From NCBI GenBank assembly GCA_045627885.1, contig JAZQOM010000027.1, forward strand, positions 1 to 13,487: 13,487 nucleotides of DNA. Direction: 5' to 3'. This stretch comes from CALCTE01 sp045627885. Its GTDB lineage: Bacteria; Bacillota; Clostridia; Oscillospirales; CAG-272. Below the pieces are notes generated by a model. It saw nothing but the letters and a program-made list of their open reading frames with translations, did not search any database and had not been told where the DNA came from. Positions within the stretch are counted from its first letter, which is position 1; the number at the start of each line of letters is the position of its first letter. The position numbers were made by a program, and so were the translations under genes. This document shows, in pieces, positions 6,355-13,433 of this stretch.

Positions 6355-8225
6355 TTTATCTCCTTTGCGGCAGAAATAAGACTGTCGCAGTCTATTTTGC
6401 AGAATTTGCAGAAGCTTTCGACGGAGTCGGCTCTGTCGGGAACAGTGTCTATCGCCATAACCTTGATATTTATTCCGTATTTTTCCGAAAGAATCGACTG
6501 AAGCTGCATACCGGCGCCGCCTGCGCGGATTCCCTCTTCGGAGAAGACCACGGCGGCGTCCTTTGAAATGAGCGACGCGATTTTATCCGCGACGAATTCT
6601 TTTCCCGAAAGAATTTCGCAGAGTATCACGCCGGCAGAATCGGAATTTTCCGCATTGAGCTTTTCGGCGGCTTTTACCGCTTCCGCCGCGGCTCTGCCGC
6701 AACTTATGAACACATATTTGCAAAAAGCGAGGCTTCCGTCTTTGTCAAATGCCGTTTTTACGCCGATTTTTGCATAGTCGGCTTCGTTTTTGTAGAACAC
6801 ATCGCGCAGTTTTTCGTCTTCCGCGCCCTTTGGATATCTTATCGCAACTATTCCGTCGGATTTTGCGGCGTAGGCAAGCATCGGGCCGATGCTTTTTGAG
6901 GATATCGGAGAAAGCACCGTTGCGCCGCTTATCTGCGACAAAAATGCAGTATCGTATATTCCGTGATGCGTCAAGCCGTCATCGCAGGAGAGTCCCGCTC
7001 TGTCAATGCCGAGCACGATATGAGCGCCCTGAAGCTCCACATCGTGAATGAGATTGTCGTACGCTCTCTGCAAAAACGAACTGTAAACCGCAAAGACCGG
7101 TGTCATTCCGGCGGCGGAAAGCGCTCCGCAGAAGGTCACCGCGTGCTCTTCTGCGATGCCGACATCAAAGAAGCGCTCGGGAAATTTTTCGGCAAACGGA
7201 GTAAGCCCCGTTCCCTCGCACATCGCGGCGGTAACCGCGCATATTTTTTCGTCGTGAGCCGCAAGAGCCGTAAGCGCTTTTCCGAACGCCGCGGAAAAGC
7301 TCTGATTTTTGCTCTTTTTTACACCGCGCGGCGATACGGAATGATATTTTGTCGGATTTTCTTCGGCGGGAATATAGCCGAGTCCCTTTTTTGTGGTTAA
7401 GTGAACAATACAGCTTGAGCCGTATCTCTTTGCCTCTTCGAGTATAAACTTTACCTTCGCATAGTTGTTGCCGTCAACGGGGCCGTAGTATTTTAATCCC
7501 ATATTTTCAAAGAAGTTCGAGTCGTATACCACAAGCGACTTCGCGGCTTCTTTTATTTTTTTGACTGTACCCGCGGCGCTTTTTCCGACTATGGGCAGTG
7601 AGTTTAATACATCGGATATATCGTGCTTTGCCTTTATGTAATACTTTGACGAACGGATATCGCTTATGTATTTTGACATCTTTCCGACATTTTTGGATAT
7701 AGACATCTCGTTGTCGTTGAGAATCACCATAAGCTTGAGGTCTTTTTCCACATTATTGAGCGCTTCGTATATCAGTCCGCCCGTAAACGCTCCGTCTCCG
7801 ACGACGGCGACCGTCCAGCTGTCGCTTTTTTTGAGTCTTGCCGCCTTTGCAAAGCCGAGAGCCGCGGAAATTGATGTACTGCTGTGCCCCGCGCCGAATG
7901 CGTCGTATTCGCTTTCATCTCTTTTTGTAAAGCCGGATATTCCGTTTTCGCGGCGGAGATTTGCAAATTCATTTTTTCTGCCGGTCAGTATTTTGTGAAT
8001 GTATGCCTGATGCCCGACATCAAAAATAAATTTGTCGTAAGGGCAGGAAAACACTCTGTGCATGGCGAGAGTAAGCTCAACCGCTCCGAGGTTCGACGCG
8101 AGATGACCGCCGGTTTTCATCACATTGTCAACGAGAAAGTCGCGTATTTCCTCGGCAAGCACGGGCATATCGGCATCGGATATTTTTTTGAGGTCATCCG
8201 GAAAATTTATTTTTTCCAAAAACAT
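6351..8225 (-). CDS. dxs: 1-deoxy-D-xylulose-5-phosphate synthase
   Basis: The 624-aa enzyme condenses pyruvate with glyceraldehyde 3-phosphate, using thiamine diphosphate, to make DXP, the first intermediate of the MEP isoprenoid pathway and a precursor of thiamine and pyridoxal phosphate. The N-terminal part has GGHLASNLG (about 39-47, with His41), GHQAYIHKILTGR, and the thiamine diphosphate motif GDGAFTGG (143-150) ending in NDN (170-172). GIAEEHAVTF (356-365) carries the catalytic Glu359; DRAGLSCDDGLTHHG follows and the transketolase C-terminal domain completes the protein. The ATG at 8225 has GAGGTG upstream. Only 15 nt separate it from addA, and it overlaps truA, so it lies mid-operon. 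Confidence 0.97.
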   Translation of the reverse strand: MFLEKINFPDDLKKISDADMPVLAEEIRDFLVDNVMKTGGHLASNLGAVELTLAMHRVFSCPYDKFIFDVGHQAYIHKILTGRKNEFANLRRENGISGFTKRDESEYDAFGAGHSSTSISAALGFAKAARLKKSDSWTVAVVGDGAFTGGLIYEALNNVEKDLKLMVILNDNEMSISKNVGKMSKYISDIRSSKYYIKAKHDISDVLNSLPIVGKSAAGTVKKIKEAAKSLVVYDSNFFENMGLKYYGPVDGNNYAKVKFILEEAKRYGSSCIVHLTTKKGLGYIPAEENPTKYHSVSPRGVKKSKNQSFSAAFGKALTALAAHDEKICAVTAAMCEGTGLTPFAEKFPERFFDVGIAEEHAVTFCGALSAAGMTPVFAVYSSFLQRAYDNLIHDVELQGAHIVLGIDRAGLSCDDGLTHHGIYDTAFLSQISGATVLSPISSKSIGPMLAYAAKSDGIVAIRYPKGAEDEKLRDVFYKNEADYAKIGVKTAFDKDGSLAFCKYVFISCGRAAAEAVKAAEKLNAENSDSAGVILCEILSGKEFVADKIASLISKDAAVVFSEEGIRAGGAGMQLQSILSEKYGINIKVMAIDTVPDRADSVESFCKFCKIDCDSLISAAKEIK

Positions 8226-8240
8226 AAAGGCACCTCTTTT

Positions 8241-11200
8241 TTACAGCGGTACGGGGATTTCCGCACCGAGCGAGAATGAGTAGATATACGCCGCATCGAG
8301 CGGCTTTTTGAGCATTTTTTCTATTGCCCGTTTATACATCGAAAGCTGGAACGAATGGCGGTTTATGAGAAGTTGTGCGCCGCCGTCTTCTTTTACGCGG
8401 TCGGTCTTGAAATCCGCAAGAATGATTTTTCCGTCCTCTGTTTCAAAGAACAGGTCTATTACTCCCTGAACAAGCACCGTCTCGTTTTTGTCCGCGGATT
8501 CATAATATTTGTCTGCCGAGTCGGCAAGATTGTAGCGCTGCTCACGGTATATTTTTTTGGCGCTTTTTATCTTAGAATAAAGCTCCGTGCCGAAAAATTC
8601 CGAGAGCTTTTTTTCGTCAAGATGCGCTCTTTGCTCTTTTGTGATAAAGCCGAGCTTTTCCATTCTGTCGGCTTCGTCCGAGATGTTCTTTCTTGCAAGC
8701 TCAAAGTCGCAGAACTGCATAAACACATGCATAGCGGTTCCCTTTTCCGCGGCAGACATAGAGTCCTTTTTCATAAATTCGGGACGCAGCTGCGACTGCT
8801 CGGAGAATATTGACGAGCCGCTTTTTTCGCTTGCCTGCTCTGTGTCTTCGCTTTTTTTCAAATCGGAAACCGACAGCTTTGCGCGTATCGTTCTTCTGTC
8901 CGAATGAGGGTAGGTGTAGTCGGGATAAACCTTTATTTCGAGCGGAATTTCCTCCGATGACGCTGTGCCTATCGCCTCTTCTTCAAGAGAGGAAACAACA
9001 CGCAAATCGAGGTCGTCCGTGAGCTTTGCATCTCCGTCGTCGACAGCCGCGCAAAGCTTATCCGCACCGAGCTTTTTTGAGATGGCTCTCATAAGCCATT
9101 CGAGAGTGGAGGACGCTTTGCGTATATAATACGGGCCGCAGATATCGTAATTGTAAGCAAAGCCTTCCGCTGTTTTTCTTAACTTTTCGGAGCTTTCCGC
9201 CGCGGAAATTATAAGCCTTTCCTTTGCTCTCGTCATTCCGACATACAAGACTCTCAGCGCCTCATTTATGGGTTCTCTCGCTTCAAGGCGCTTCGCGACG
9301 GAGCTCATGGGAGTTACAAGCTTTGCGTATCCCGAGCTGTGCATCAGCGAGAATGAGGCGGAAACACCTTTTGCGTCATAAAAGTCATTCTTTCCGGAGC
9401 TTGATATCAGTTCCTCGTGCGCGGATACGAGTATGCACACCTTGTATTCAAGTCCCTTGGACTTGTGAATGGTCGTAAGCGTTACGCCGTTTCCGCTTGC
9501 CGCGCTTGCCTTTATCTTTCCGTCCTTGACATAGGATATGAACTCCGATATTCCGCCGAGTCCGCTGTTTGAGAATGCTCTTGCCGCTTGGCAAAGGGCG
9601 AGAATGTTTGCATAATGCGTCTTTCCGTCGGGCATGGATTTAATAGTAAGGTCAAGACTGCCGTCGGAGCATATCTTCTGAATGAGCTTGTCTATGCCGA
9701 AAGAAAGAGAGTATTTTCTGTAATCGGAGAGCTTTGCCAAAAACTCTTTTGCCTTTTCGTCGCCGTTTTCGGCATAGCCTTTGACCGAATCGAGAAGACT
9801 GCCGCTTCTTCCGAAAGAATATTCCGAAAGCTCGTCGTAGTCGAAGCCGAACACGGGACTGCACATAGCGGCGGCGAGAGGAATATCGCTTGCGGGGTCG
9901 TCTATTGCGGAAAGCACCGCCATAACAAGTTCAATTTCCGCAAGACTGCTTATGTCGTCGCCCTCTTCGTCGTTTATCGGGATTCCGAGCTCAGCTATTG
10001 CCTTTCTGAATATCGAAAGCCTTTTTCTCTTGCGGAACAGAACCGCAAAATCGGAGGGCTGATATCCCTCTTCGCGTATGAGCTTTGCGATATACGCGGC
10101 GCAGTTTTTGGCTTCGGCTTCCGCTTTTTCTTTAACATTTCCGCCGCTTTCGGTGATGATTATTTCCGCGCTCTTGTTTGCCGTTTTGCTCTTGTCTTTA
10201 CCGAAAATCAGCTTTGCGCCGTCATTGTATTTTATTCCGCCGACGGTATCGCTCATAAGATTTTCAAACACCAGATTTACGGTGTTAACAACCGACAAGT
10301 CACAGCGGAAATTCTCGGAGAGCAGTATTTTTTCGCAGTTTTCGTCCGCCGCCTTGTCTGCGTCTGGAAAACTGTCATAGTAGCCCTTAAAAAGCTTGGG
10401 GTCGGAATCGCGGAACGCATAGATGCACTGCTTTACATCGCCGACCATAAACCTCGGAGCCCCCGAGCACTCGGAAAGCGTGCGGAATATCGTATCCTGC
10501 AATTTGTTGGTGTCTTGGTATTCGTCTATGTATATCTCACGGAATTTTGCCGCCGTGCTTTCTGCTATCTCGGTCGGCTTTCCGTCTTTTATCAAAAGGT
10601 CATAGCACTTTCTCGATATGTCGGAAAAATCTATTATCGAGCGCTCATCTTTTAATTTTGCGTATTCGCTTTCGAATTCGCAAAACAGCTCCTTTATGCC
10701 GCTGATGATTTCCGCGCACTGCGAGCATATAGCTTTAAGCGTATTTTCGTCGCACGGAAGCATGGCGCGTATTGCGCCGTCTTTAAGCGAGCCCACCAGA
10801 ATTCTTTTGTCTTCTTTTATTGCGTCGCCGAGAGCACTCAGCTCACCCTTGCCCTTTTTGTTGAGTTTTGTTGATTCCAGGGTTATGATTGTATTGTATG
10901 CTTCCCCGTAATTCTTGCGCCTTACCGCTTCGCGCAGCTTATTTATAAAATCCTTGTAATACTCAAGCGCATCTCTGTATCCCGGGCAGGTTTCATCCGA
11001 GTCAAGAGCTTCCATGCGATTGTCGAGAAGTCTTGTATAATGCTCAAACTCAAATTCGAGCTCGTTTGCCGCGGCTTTTCCCCAGCTCGAATCGAAGAAA
11101 TCGAGCGCTCCGCTTGCAATCTCATTGTATTCGTCGATGCTGTTTTCGAGAAATTCAATCGGATTTTCGAGCTTTATAAGCTGCTTGTAGAGCTTATAAA

Positions 11201-11741
11201 GAAATTCTGCAACATTTTCGTCATCGCGTGCCTTGCTGAAATTTTCTATCACCTTAAAAAAGCGACTGCCGTCCTTTTCGCTTGCATAGTGCCTTTCGAG
11301 AACATTGTTGCAGGCTTTTTTCGAGAGCTCATTCGTGATATTTTCGTCGCCGCAGACGGTAAATCCCGCAGGGAGATTTGCCTTGTCGAAATGCTCTTTA
11401 ATCACGCTCAGAAAGAACGCGTCGTTTGTCTGAATATGCGAGCTTCCCACAAGCGCAAGTTGCTTTATCAAGGCGCGGTTTCCGGGATTTTCCGCGATAA
11501 GCTCCGAGAGGGCGGAGGAGAGCCTCTGCTTTATCTCTGCGGCGGCGGCATTTGTAAAAGTGACCACCAAAAGCTCATCTATGCTCACGGGATTTGTTTT
11601 GTCTGTAATGCGCGCTATGATTCTTTCTGTCAAAACGAAGGTTTTACCGCTTCCGGCGGCGGCACTGACGAGAATAGTCTTGCCGTTTTCTTTTATCGCA
11701 AGCTCTTGCGAAGCGGTGTATGTTTTTTTATCCGAATCCAT
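8241..11741 (-). CDS. addA: ATP-dependent helicase/nuclease subunit A (AddA)
   Basis: The 1166-aa protein is a UvrD-like 3'-5' helicase with a C-terminal RecB-type nuclease, the AddA half of AddAB. That enzyme resects DNA double-strand breaks up to a Chi site before RecA loading. Helicase motifs: Walker A SAAAGSGKT (26-34), VVTFTNAAAAEIKQRL (motif Ia), YIDEYQDTN (404-412, Walker B), MVGDVKQCIYAFRD (432-445), TTIHKSKGLEY, and RVLYVGMTRAKERL (motif VI). The nuclease keeps His1005 (GTAMH), Asp1096 (GVIDLFF), Asp1110 and Lys1112 (ADFKT), so it looks active. The segment normally like TIHSFC reads HIQTNDAFF. It is the first gene of the long minus-strand block. addB, usually directly upstream, is absent; spo0A lies there, divergent. 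Confidence 0.96.
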   Translation of the reverse strand: MDSDKKTYTASQELAIKENGKTILVSAAAGSGKTFVLTERIIARITDKTNPVSIDELLVVTFTNAAAAEIKQRLSSALSELIAENPGNRALIKQLALVGSSHIQTNDAFFLSVIKEHFDKANLPAGFTVCGDENITNELSKKACNNVLERHYASEKDGSRFFKVIENFSKARDDENVAEFLYKLYKQLIKLENPIEFLENSIDEYNEIASGALDFFDSSWGKAAANELEFEFEHYTRLLDNRMEALDSDETCPGYRDALEYYKDFINKLREAVRRKNYGEAYNTIITLESTKLNKKGKGELSALGDAIKEDKRILVGSLKDGAIRAMLPCDENTLKAICSQCAEIISGIKELFCEFESEYAKLKDERSIIDFSDISRKCYDLLIKDGKPTEIAESTAAKFREIYIDEYQDTNKLQDTIFRTLSECSGAPRFMVGDVKQCIYAFRDSDPKLFKGYYDSFPDADKAADENCEKILLSENFRCDLSVVNTVNLVFENLMSDTVGGIKYNDGAKLIFGKDKSKTANKSAEIIITESGGNVKEKAEAEAKNCAAYIAKLIREEGYQPSDFAVLFRKRKRLSIFRKAIAELGIPINDEEGDDISSLAEIELVMAVLSAIDDPASDIPLAAAMCSPVFGFDYDELSEYSFGRSGSLLDSVKGYAENGDEKAKEFLAKLSDYRKYSLSFGIDKLIQKICSDGSLDLTIKSMPDGKTHYANILALCQAARAFSNSGLGGISEFISYVKDGKIKASAASGNGVTLTTIHKSKGLEYKVCILVSAHEELISSSGKNDFYDAKGVSASFSLMHSSGYAKLVTPMSSVAKRLEAREPINEALRVLYVGMTRAKERLIISAAESSEKLRKTAEGFAYNYDICGPYYIRKASSTLEWLMRAISKKLGADKLCAAVDDGDAKLTDDLDLRVVSSLEEEAIGTASSEEIPLEIKVYPDYTYPHSDRRTIRAKLSVSDLKKSEDTEQASEKSGSSIFSEQSQLRPEFMKKDSMSAAEKGTAMHVFMQFCDFELARKNISDEADRMEKLGFITKEQRAHLDEKKLSEFFGTELYSKIKSAKKIYREQRYNLADSADKYYESADKNETVLVQGVIDLFFETEDGKIILADFKTDRVKEDGGAQLLINRHSFQLSMYKRAIEKMLKKPLDAAYIYSFSLGAEIPVPL

Positions 11742-11773
11742 ATTCTCGCCCCCGAAATATAATTATTCATTAT

Positions 11774-11802
11774 ATTCTAACATAAAGCAGAAGAATTTAC
11801 AA
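11774..11802 (-). promoter_or_regulatory. Candidate promoter of the addA operon
   Basis: On the minus strand TTGTAA (11802-11797), a 17-nt spacer and TAGAAT (11779-11774) lie 33 nt before the addA ATG. Both hexamers differ slightly from consensus. No other promoter this good is visible before addA, and the tight gene packing suggests it could drive the block down to the response regulator. Confidence 0.6.
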
Positions 11803-11816
11803 TAGCAAAAACTCTG

Positions 11817-11845
11817 TTGCAAGAAGTGAAAATTTGCTGTATAAT
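11817..11845 (+). promoter_or_regulatory. Sigma-A type promoter of spo0A
   Basis: TTGCAA (11817-11822), exactly 17 nt, and a perfect TATAAT (11840-11845) precede the spo0A start by 39 nt. No clear 0A box (TGTCGAA) was found between 11742 and 11884, so feedback by Spo0A itself is not apparent here. Confidence 0.75.
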
Positions 11846-11884
11846 TATTTACGGAAAATTACCGCATCGCAAAAGGAGAAAGAA

Positions 11885-12631
11885 ATGCAGGAGAGAAAGA
11901 AGCTGCTTATCGCGGACGGCGATGAAGAATTCTTAAAAGAATGCAAGGTAAATCTCGGCGGGCAGTTTGCAATAGTCGGAATGGCAAAGGACGGGGAAGA
12001 CGCCCTAAAAAAGATACGGGCAAGCCGTCCCGATGCGGTGCTTTTAGAGCTGTGGCTTGCAAAATACGACGGGTGCAGGGTTATCTCCGAATTTGCGGGA
12101 GAGAACACTCCCGTATTCGTGGTAGCGACGGGAGTCGACAATATGCAGATGCTTTCGGAGGCAAGCTCTTTGGGCGCCGCATACTGCGTAAAAAAGCCCG
12201 TGGATTTCGAGTCGCTTGCCGCGCATATCGAAAGGCTTACGGACAAAAAGAGGGGACAAGCGGCAAAGAATGTGCAAAAAGACCTTGAAGCAGAGGTGAC
12301 GGAGACAATTCATAAAATAGGCGTCCCCGCAAATCTCAAAGGTCACGCATATCTTCGCACGGCGATAATGATGGCGGTAAATGAGCCGGACGCCATAACC
12401 GCGCTTACAAAGGTGCTGTATCCGGCGGTTGCAAAGGAGCATAAAACATCTGCAACGCGAGTCGAGCGCGGAATCCGCTACGCGGTGGAAAGCGCGTGGG
12501 AGAGGGGAAACATAGATACACTCAGAGAATTTTTCGGCTATACCGTGCAGGCATCGCGCGGCAAGCCGACAAACAGCGAATTCATCGCCCTTATCGCGGA
12601 TGACATCCGGCTGAAAAATAAGGCGGTATGA
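11885..12631 (+). CDS. spo0A: Spo0A sporulation regulator with altered receiver domain
   Basis: The 248-aa product has a receiver domain (about 1-120) and the Spo0A-specific DNA-binding domain (about 138-248). The latter is unmistakable: IHKIGVPANLKGHAYLR, TKVLYPAVAKEH, TSATRVERGIRYAVE (recognition helix) and GKPTNSEFIA. Spo0A normally receives phosphate from a phosphorelay or orphan kinases and switches on entry into sporulation by binding 0A boxes. Here the receiver is odd. The phospho-acceptor Asp is Glu55 (spacing to the following Asp-Gly matches Asp56 of B. subtilis), MP after it is LA, and the acidic pair reads D11-G12-D13. Lys104 before Pro remains. The start at 11885 has AAAGGAG at good spacing; an upstream in-frame ATG at 11834 lacks one and overlaps the promoter. 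The usual spoIVB neighbour is absent. It may be a divergent main Spo0A or a paralog. Confidence 0.93.
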   Translation: MQERKKLLIADGDEEFLKECKVNLGGQFAIVGMAKDGEDALKKIRASRPDAVLLELWLAKYDGCRVISEFAGENTPVFVVATGVDNMQMLSEASSLGAAYCVKKPVDFESLAAHIERLTDKKRGQAAKNVQKDLEAEVTETIHKIGVPANLKGHAYLRTAIMMAVNEPDAITALTKVLYPAVAKEHKTSATRVERGIRYAVESAWERGNIDTLREFFGYTVQASRGKPTNSEFIALIADDIRLKNKAV

Positions 12632-12665
12632 CTGCCGCAAACACAATTTTACACAGTAAAAAAAC

Positions 12666-12699
12666 AATCCTTCATCCGAAAGATGAAGGATTATTTTTT
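12666..12699. terminator. Terminator of spo0A, shared with the facing Xre gene
   Basis: AATCCTTCATC (12666-12676) pairs perfectly with GATGAAGGATT (12682-12692) around CGAAA, followed by a six-T run. An A-run on the left gives a T tail on the other strand too. The last codons of the Xre gene overlap its right end. Confidence 0.88.
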
Positions 12700-12917
12700 A
12701 AGCAGAACATCAAAGCCGACCGAAAGCACATCGGCAAATGCGATAAGCTCGATGTCGGTCACAAAGCGTTTGCCCGCTTCTATGCGCTGAATGGCGTTCT
12801 TGTCGATATCGAGACCGAAGAGCTGAAGCCTGTCGGCAAGCTTTTTTGCGATATGCCGAGCCCCTTCCGCGAAGCGCAGATGTTGTTTTTGCCGTTTTCC
12901 GTCTTGTTTATAAACAA
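12691..12917 (-). pseudogene. Frameshifted Xre-family HTH regulator
   Basis: The C-terminal half is a clear Cro/C1-type helix-turn-helix: KKLADRLQLFGLDIDKNAIQ, then RIEAGKRFVTDIELIAFAD. Upstream, the open frame (which can be traced back to a GTG at 12954) gives nonsense. The +1 frame instead reads FINKTENGKN and RKGLGISQK, the expected N-terminal part of this family, from a TTG at 12917 with GGGGTGGG ahead. The switch point is a six-A run (T6 at 12842-12847 on the plus strand); one more A would restore a continuous gene of about 75 codons. So this is a frameshifted gene, or a sequencing error in a homopolymer. The N-terminal part also seems a few residues short. In intact form it would be a small DNA-binding repressor, convergent with spo0A. 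Confidence 0.75.
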
Positions 12918-12930
12918 AATCCCACCCCTT

Positions 12931-12951
12931 TTGACATTTACTACTTGTCAA
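12931..12951. promoter_or_regulatory. Inverted repeat, operator candidate 1
   Basis: TTGACA (12931-12936) and TGTCAA (12946-12951) form a dyad with a 9-nt gap just upstream of the Xre reading frame. Its right arm overlaps the -35 element of the rightward promoter. It shares TGACATT/TGTCA half-sites with the dyad at 12985-13003, so both could be bound by the same regulator. Confidence 0.45.
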
Positions 12952-12973
12952 CACTGAAATTAAATGTTATAAC
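12945..12973 (+). promoter_or_regulatory. Candidate promoter of the surface-protein remnant
   Basis: TTGTCA (12945-12950), a 17-nt spacer and TATAAC (12968-12973) form a plausible sigma-A promoter. It points right and is flanked by the two inverted repeats. Confidence 0.5.
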
Positions 12974-12984
12974 CAAGCGGAAAA

Positions 12985-13003
12985 TGACATTCTGTGAATG
13001 TCA
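12985..13003. promoter_or_regulatory. Inverted repeat, operator candidate 2
   Basis: TGACATTC (12985-12992) and GAATGTCA (12996-13003) form a perfect 8-bp dyad with a 3-nt centre. It lies just downstream of the rightward promoter's -10, where a bound repressor would block initiation. It is too short and lacks a T-run to be a terminator. Confidence 0.55.
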
Positions 13004-13037
13004 AAATTAAGTGGCAACGCAACAAAGCGGAAGAGTC

Positions 13038-13298
13038 TTGAAAGTAAAAAACAGAATTGTATCTTCGATATTGAGCGTAGTGATTATCGTCTCATTGTTT
13101 GCGGGCTTTACATTTACCGCAAACGCAGAATCATACGGCGGAGAGTGCGGCGATAATCTTACATGGTCGTTTGATACCGAAACAGGCAAACTTAAAATTA
13201 GCGGCACGGGCGATATGTGGGATTATTACGGCAGTATTGTTCATTATTGTCATAATTGTTGTCATCCTGTATTTTTCGAAGAAAAAACATTGAAATAA
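13038..13298 (+). pseudogene. Collapsed secreted surface-protein gene (BspA-like N terminus)
   Basis: The reading frame from a TTG at 13038 (open further to a GTG at 13011) encodes a Sec signal peptide, KVKNRIVSSILSVVIIVSLF ending near ANA-E. It is followed by GGECGDNLTWSFDTETGKL and KISGTGDMWDY, the typical opening of secreted leucine-rich-repeat (LRR_5/BspA-like) proteins of gut Clostridia, which usually run for hundreds of residues. Here the frame stops after about 20 unrelated residues. In the +1 frame the same stretch (about 13219-13290) reads a hydrophobic helix, TAVLFIIVIIVVILYF, then SKKKH and stop, like a C-terminal membrane anchor. I infer an internal deletion that joined both ends out of frame. 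No good ribosome binding site is seen. Confidence 0.6.
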
Positions 13299-13346
13299 TC
13301 CACAGTTTCAAGCCAACACAAACCGAAAAAACGACATAAAAACAGC

Positions 13347-13379
13347 AAAGGCAGTTTTGCAAAACGCAAAACTGCCTTT
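13347..13379. terminator. Terminator hairpin between the remnant and spoVT
   Basis: AAAGGCAGTTTTGC (13347-13360) pairs perfectly over 14 bp with GCAAAACTGCCTTT (13366-13379) around AAAAC. The T-tail is short on the plus strand; on the minus strand GCTGTTTTTATG follows. It probably ends the convergent transcripts from both sides, mainly that of the gene at the right edge. Confidence 0.7.
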
Positions 13380-13433
13380 CTTAATGCCCGGGGCGCAAAT
13401 TATATTTCTCGGCGCAATATGATAAAACGGTAC

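Noticed and set aside
9588..10655. Open frame of 355 codons on the plus strand
   Set aside because: It is antisense to the helicase core of addA, has no ribosome binding site or recognisable domain, and addA is continuous and well conserved there.
12628..12957. Plus-strand open frame of 109 codons after spo0A
   Set aside because: It crosses the spo0A terminator and is antisense to the Xre gene; no ribosome binding site.
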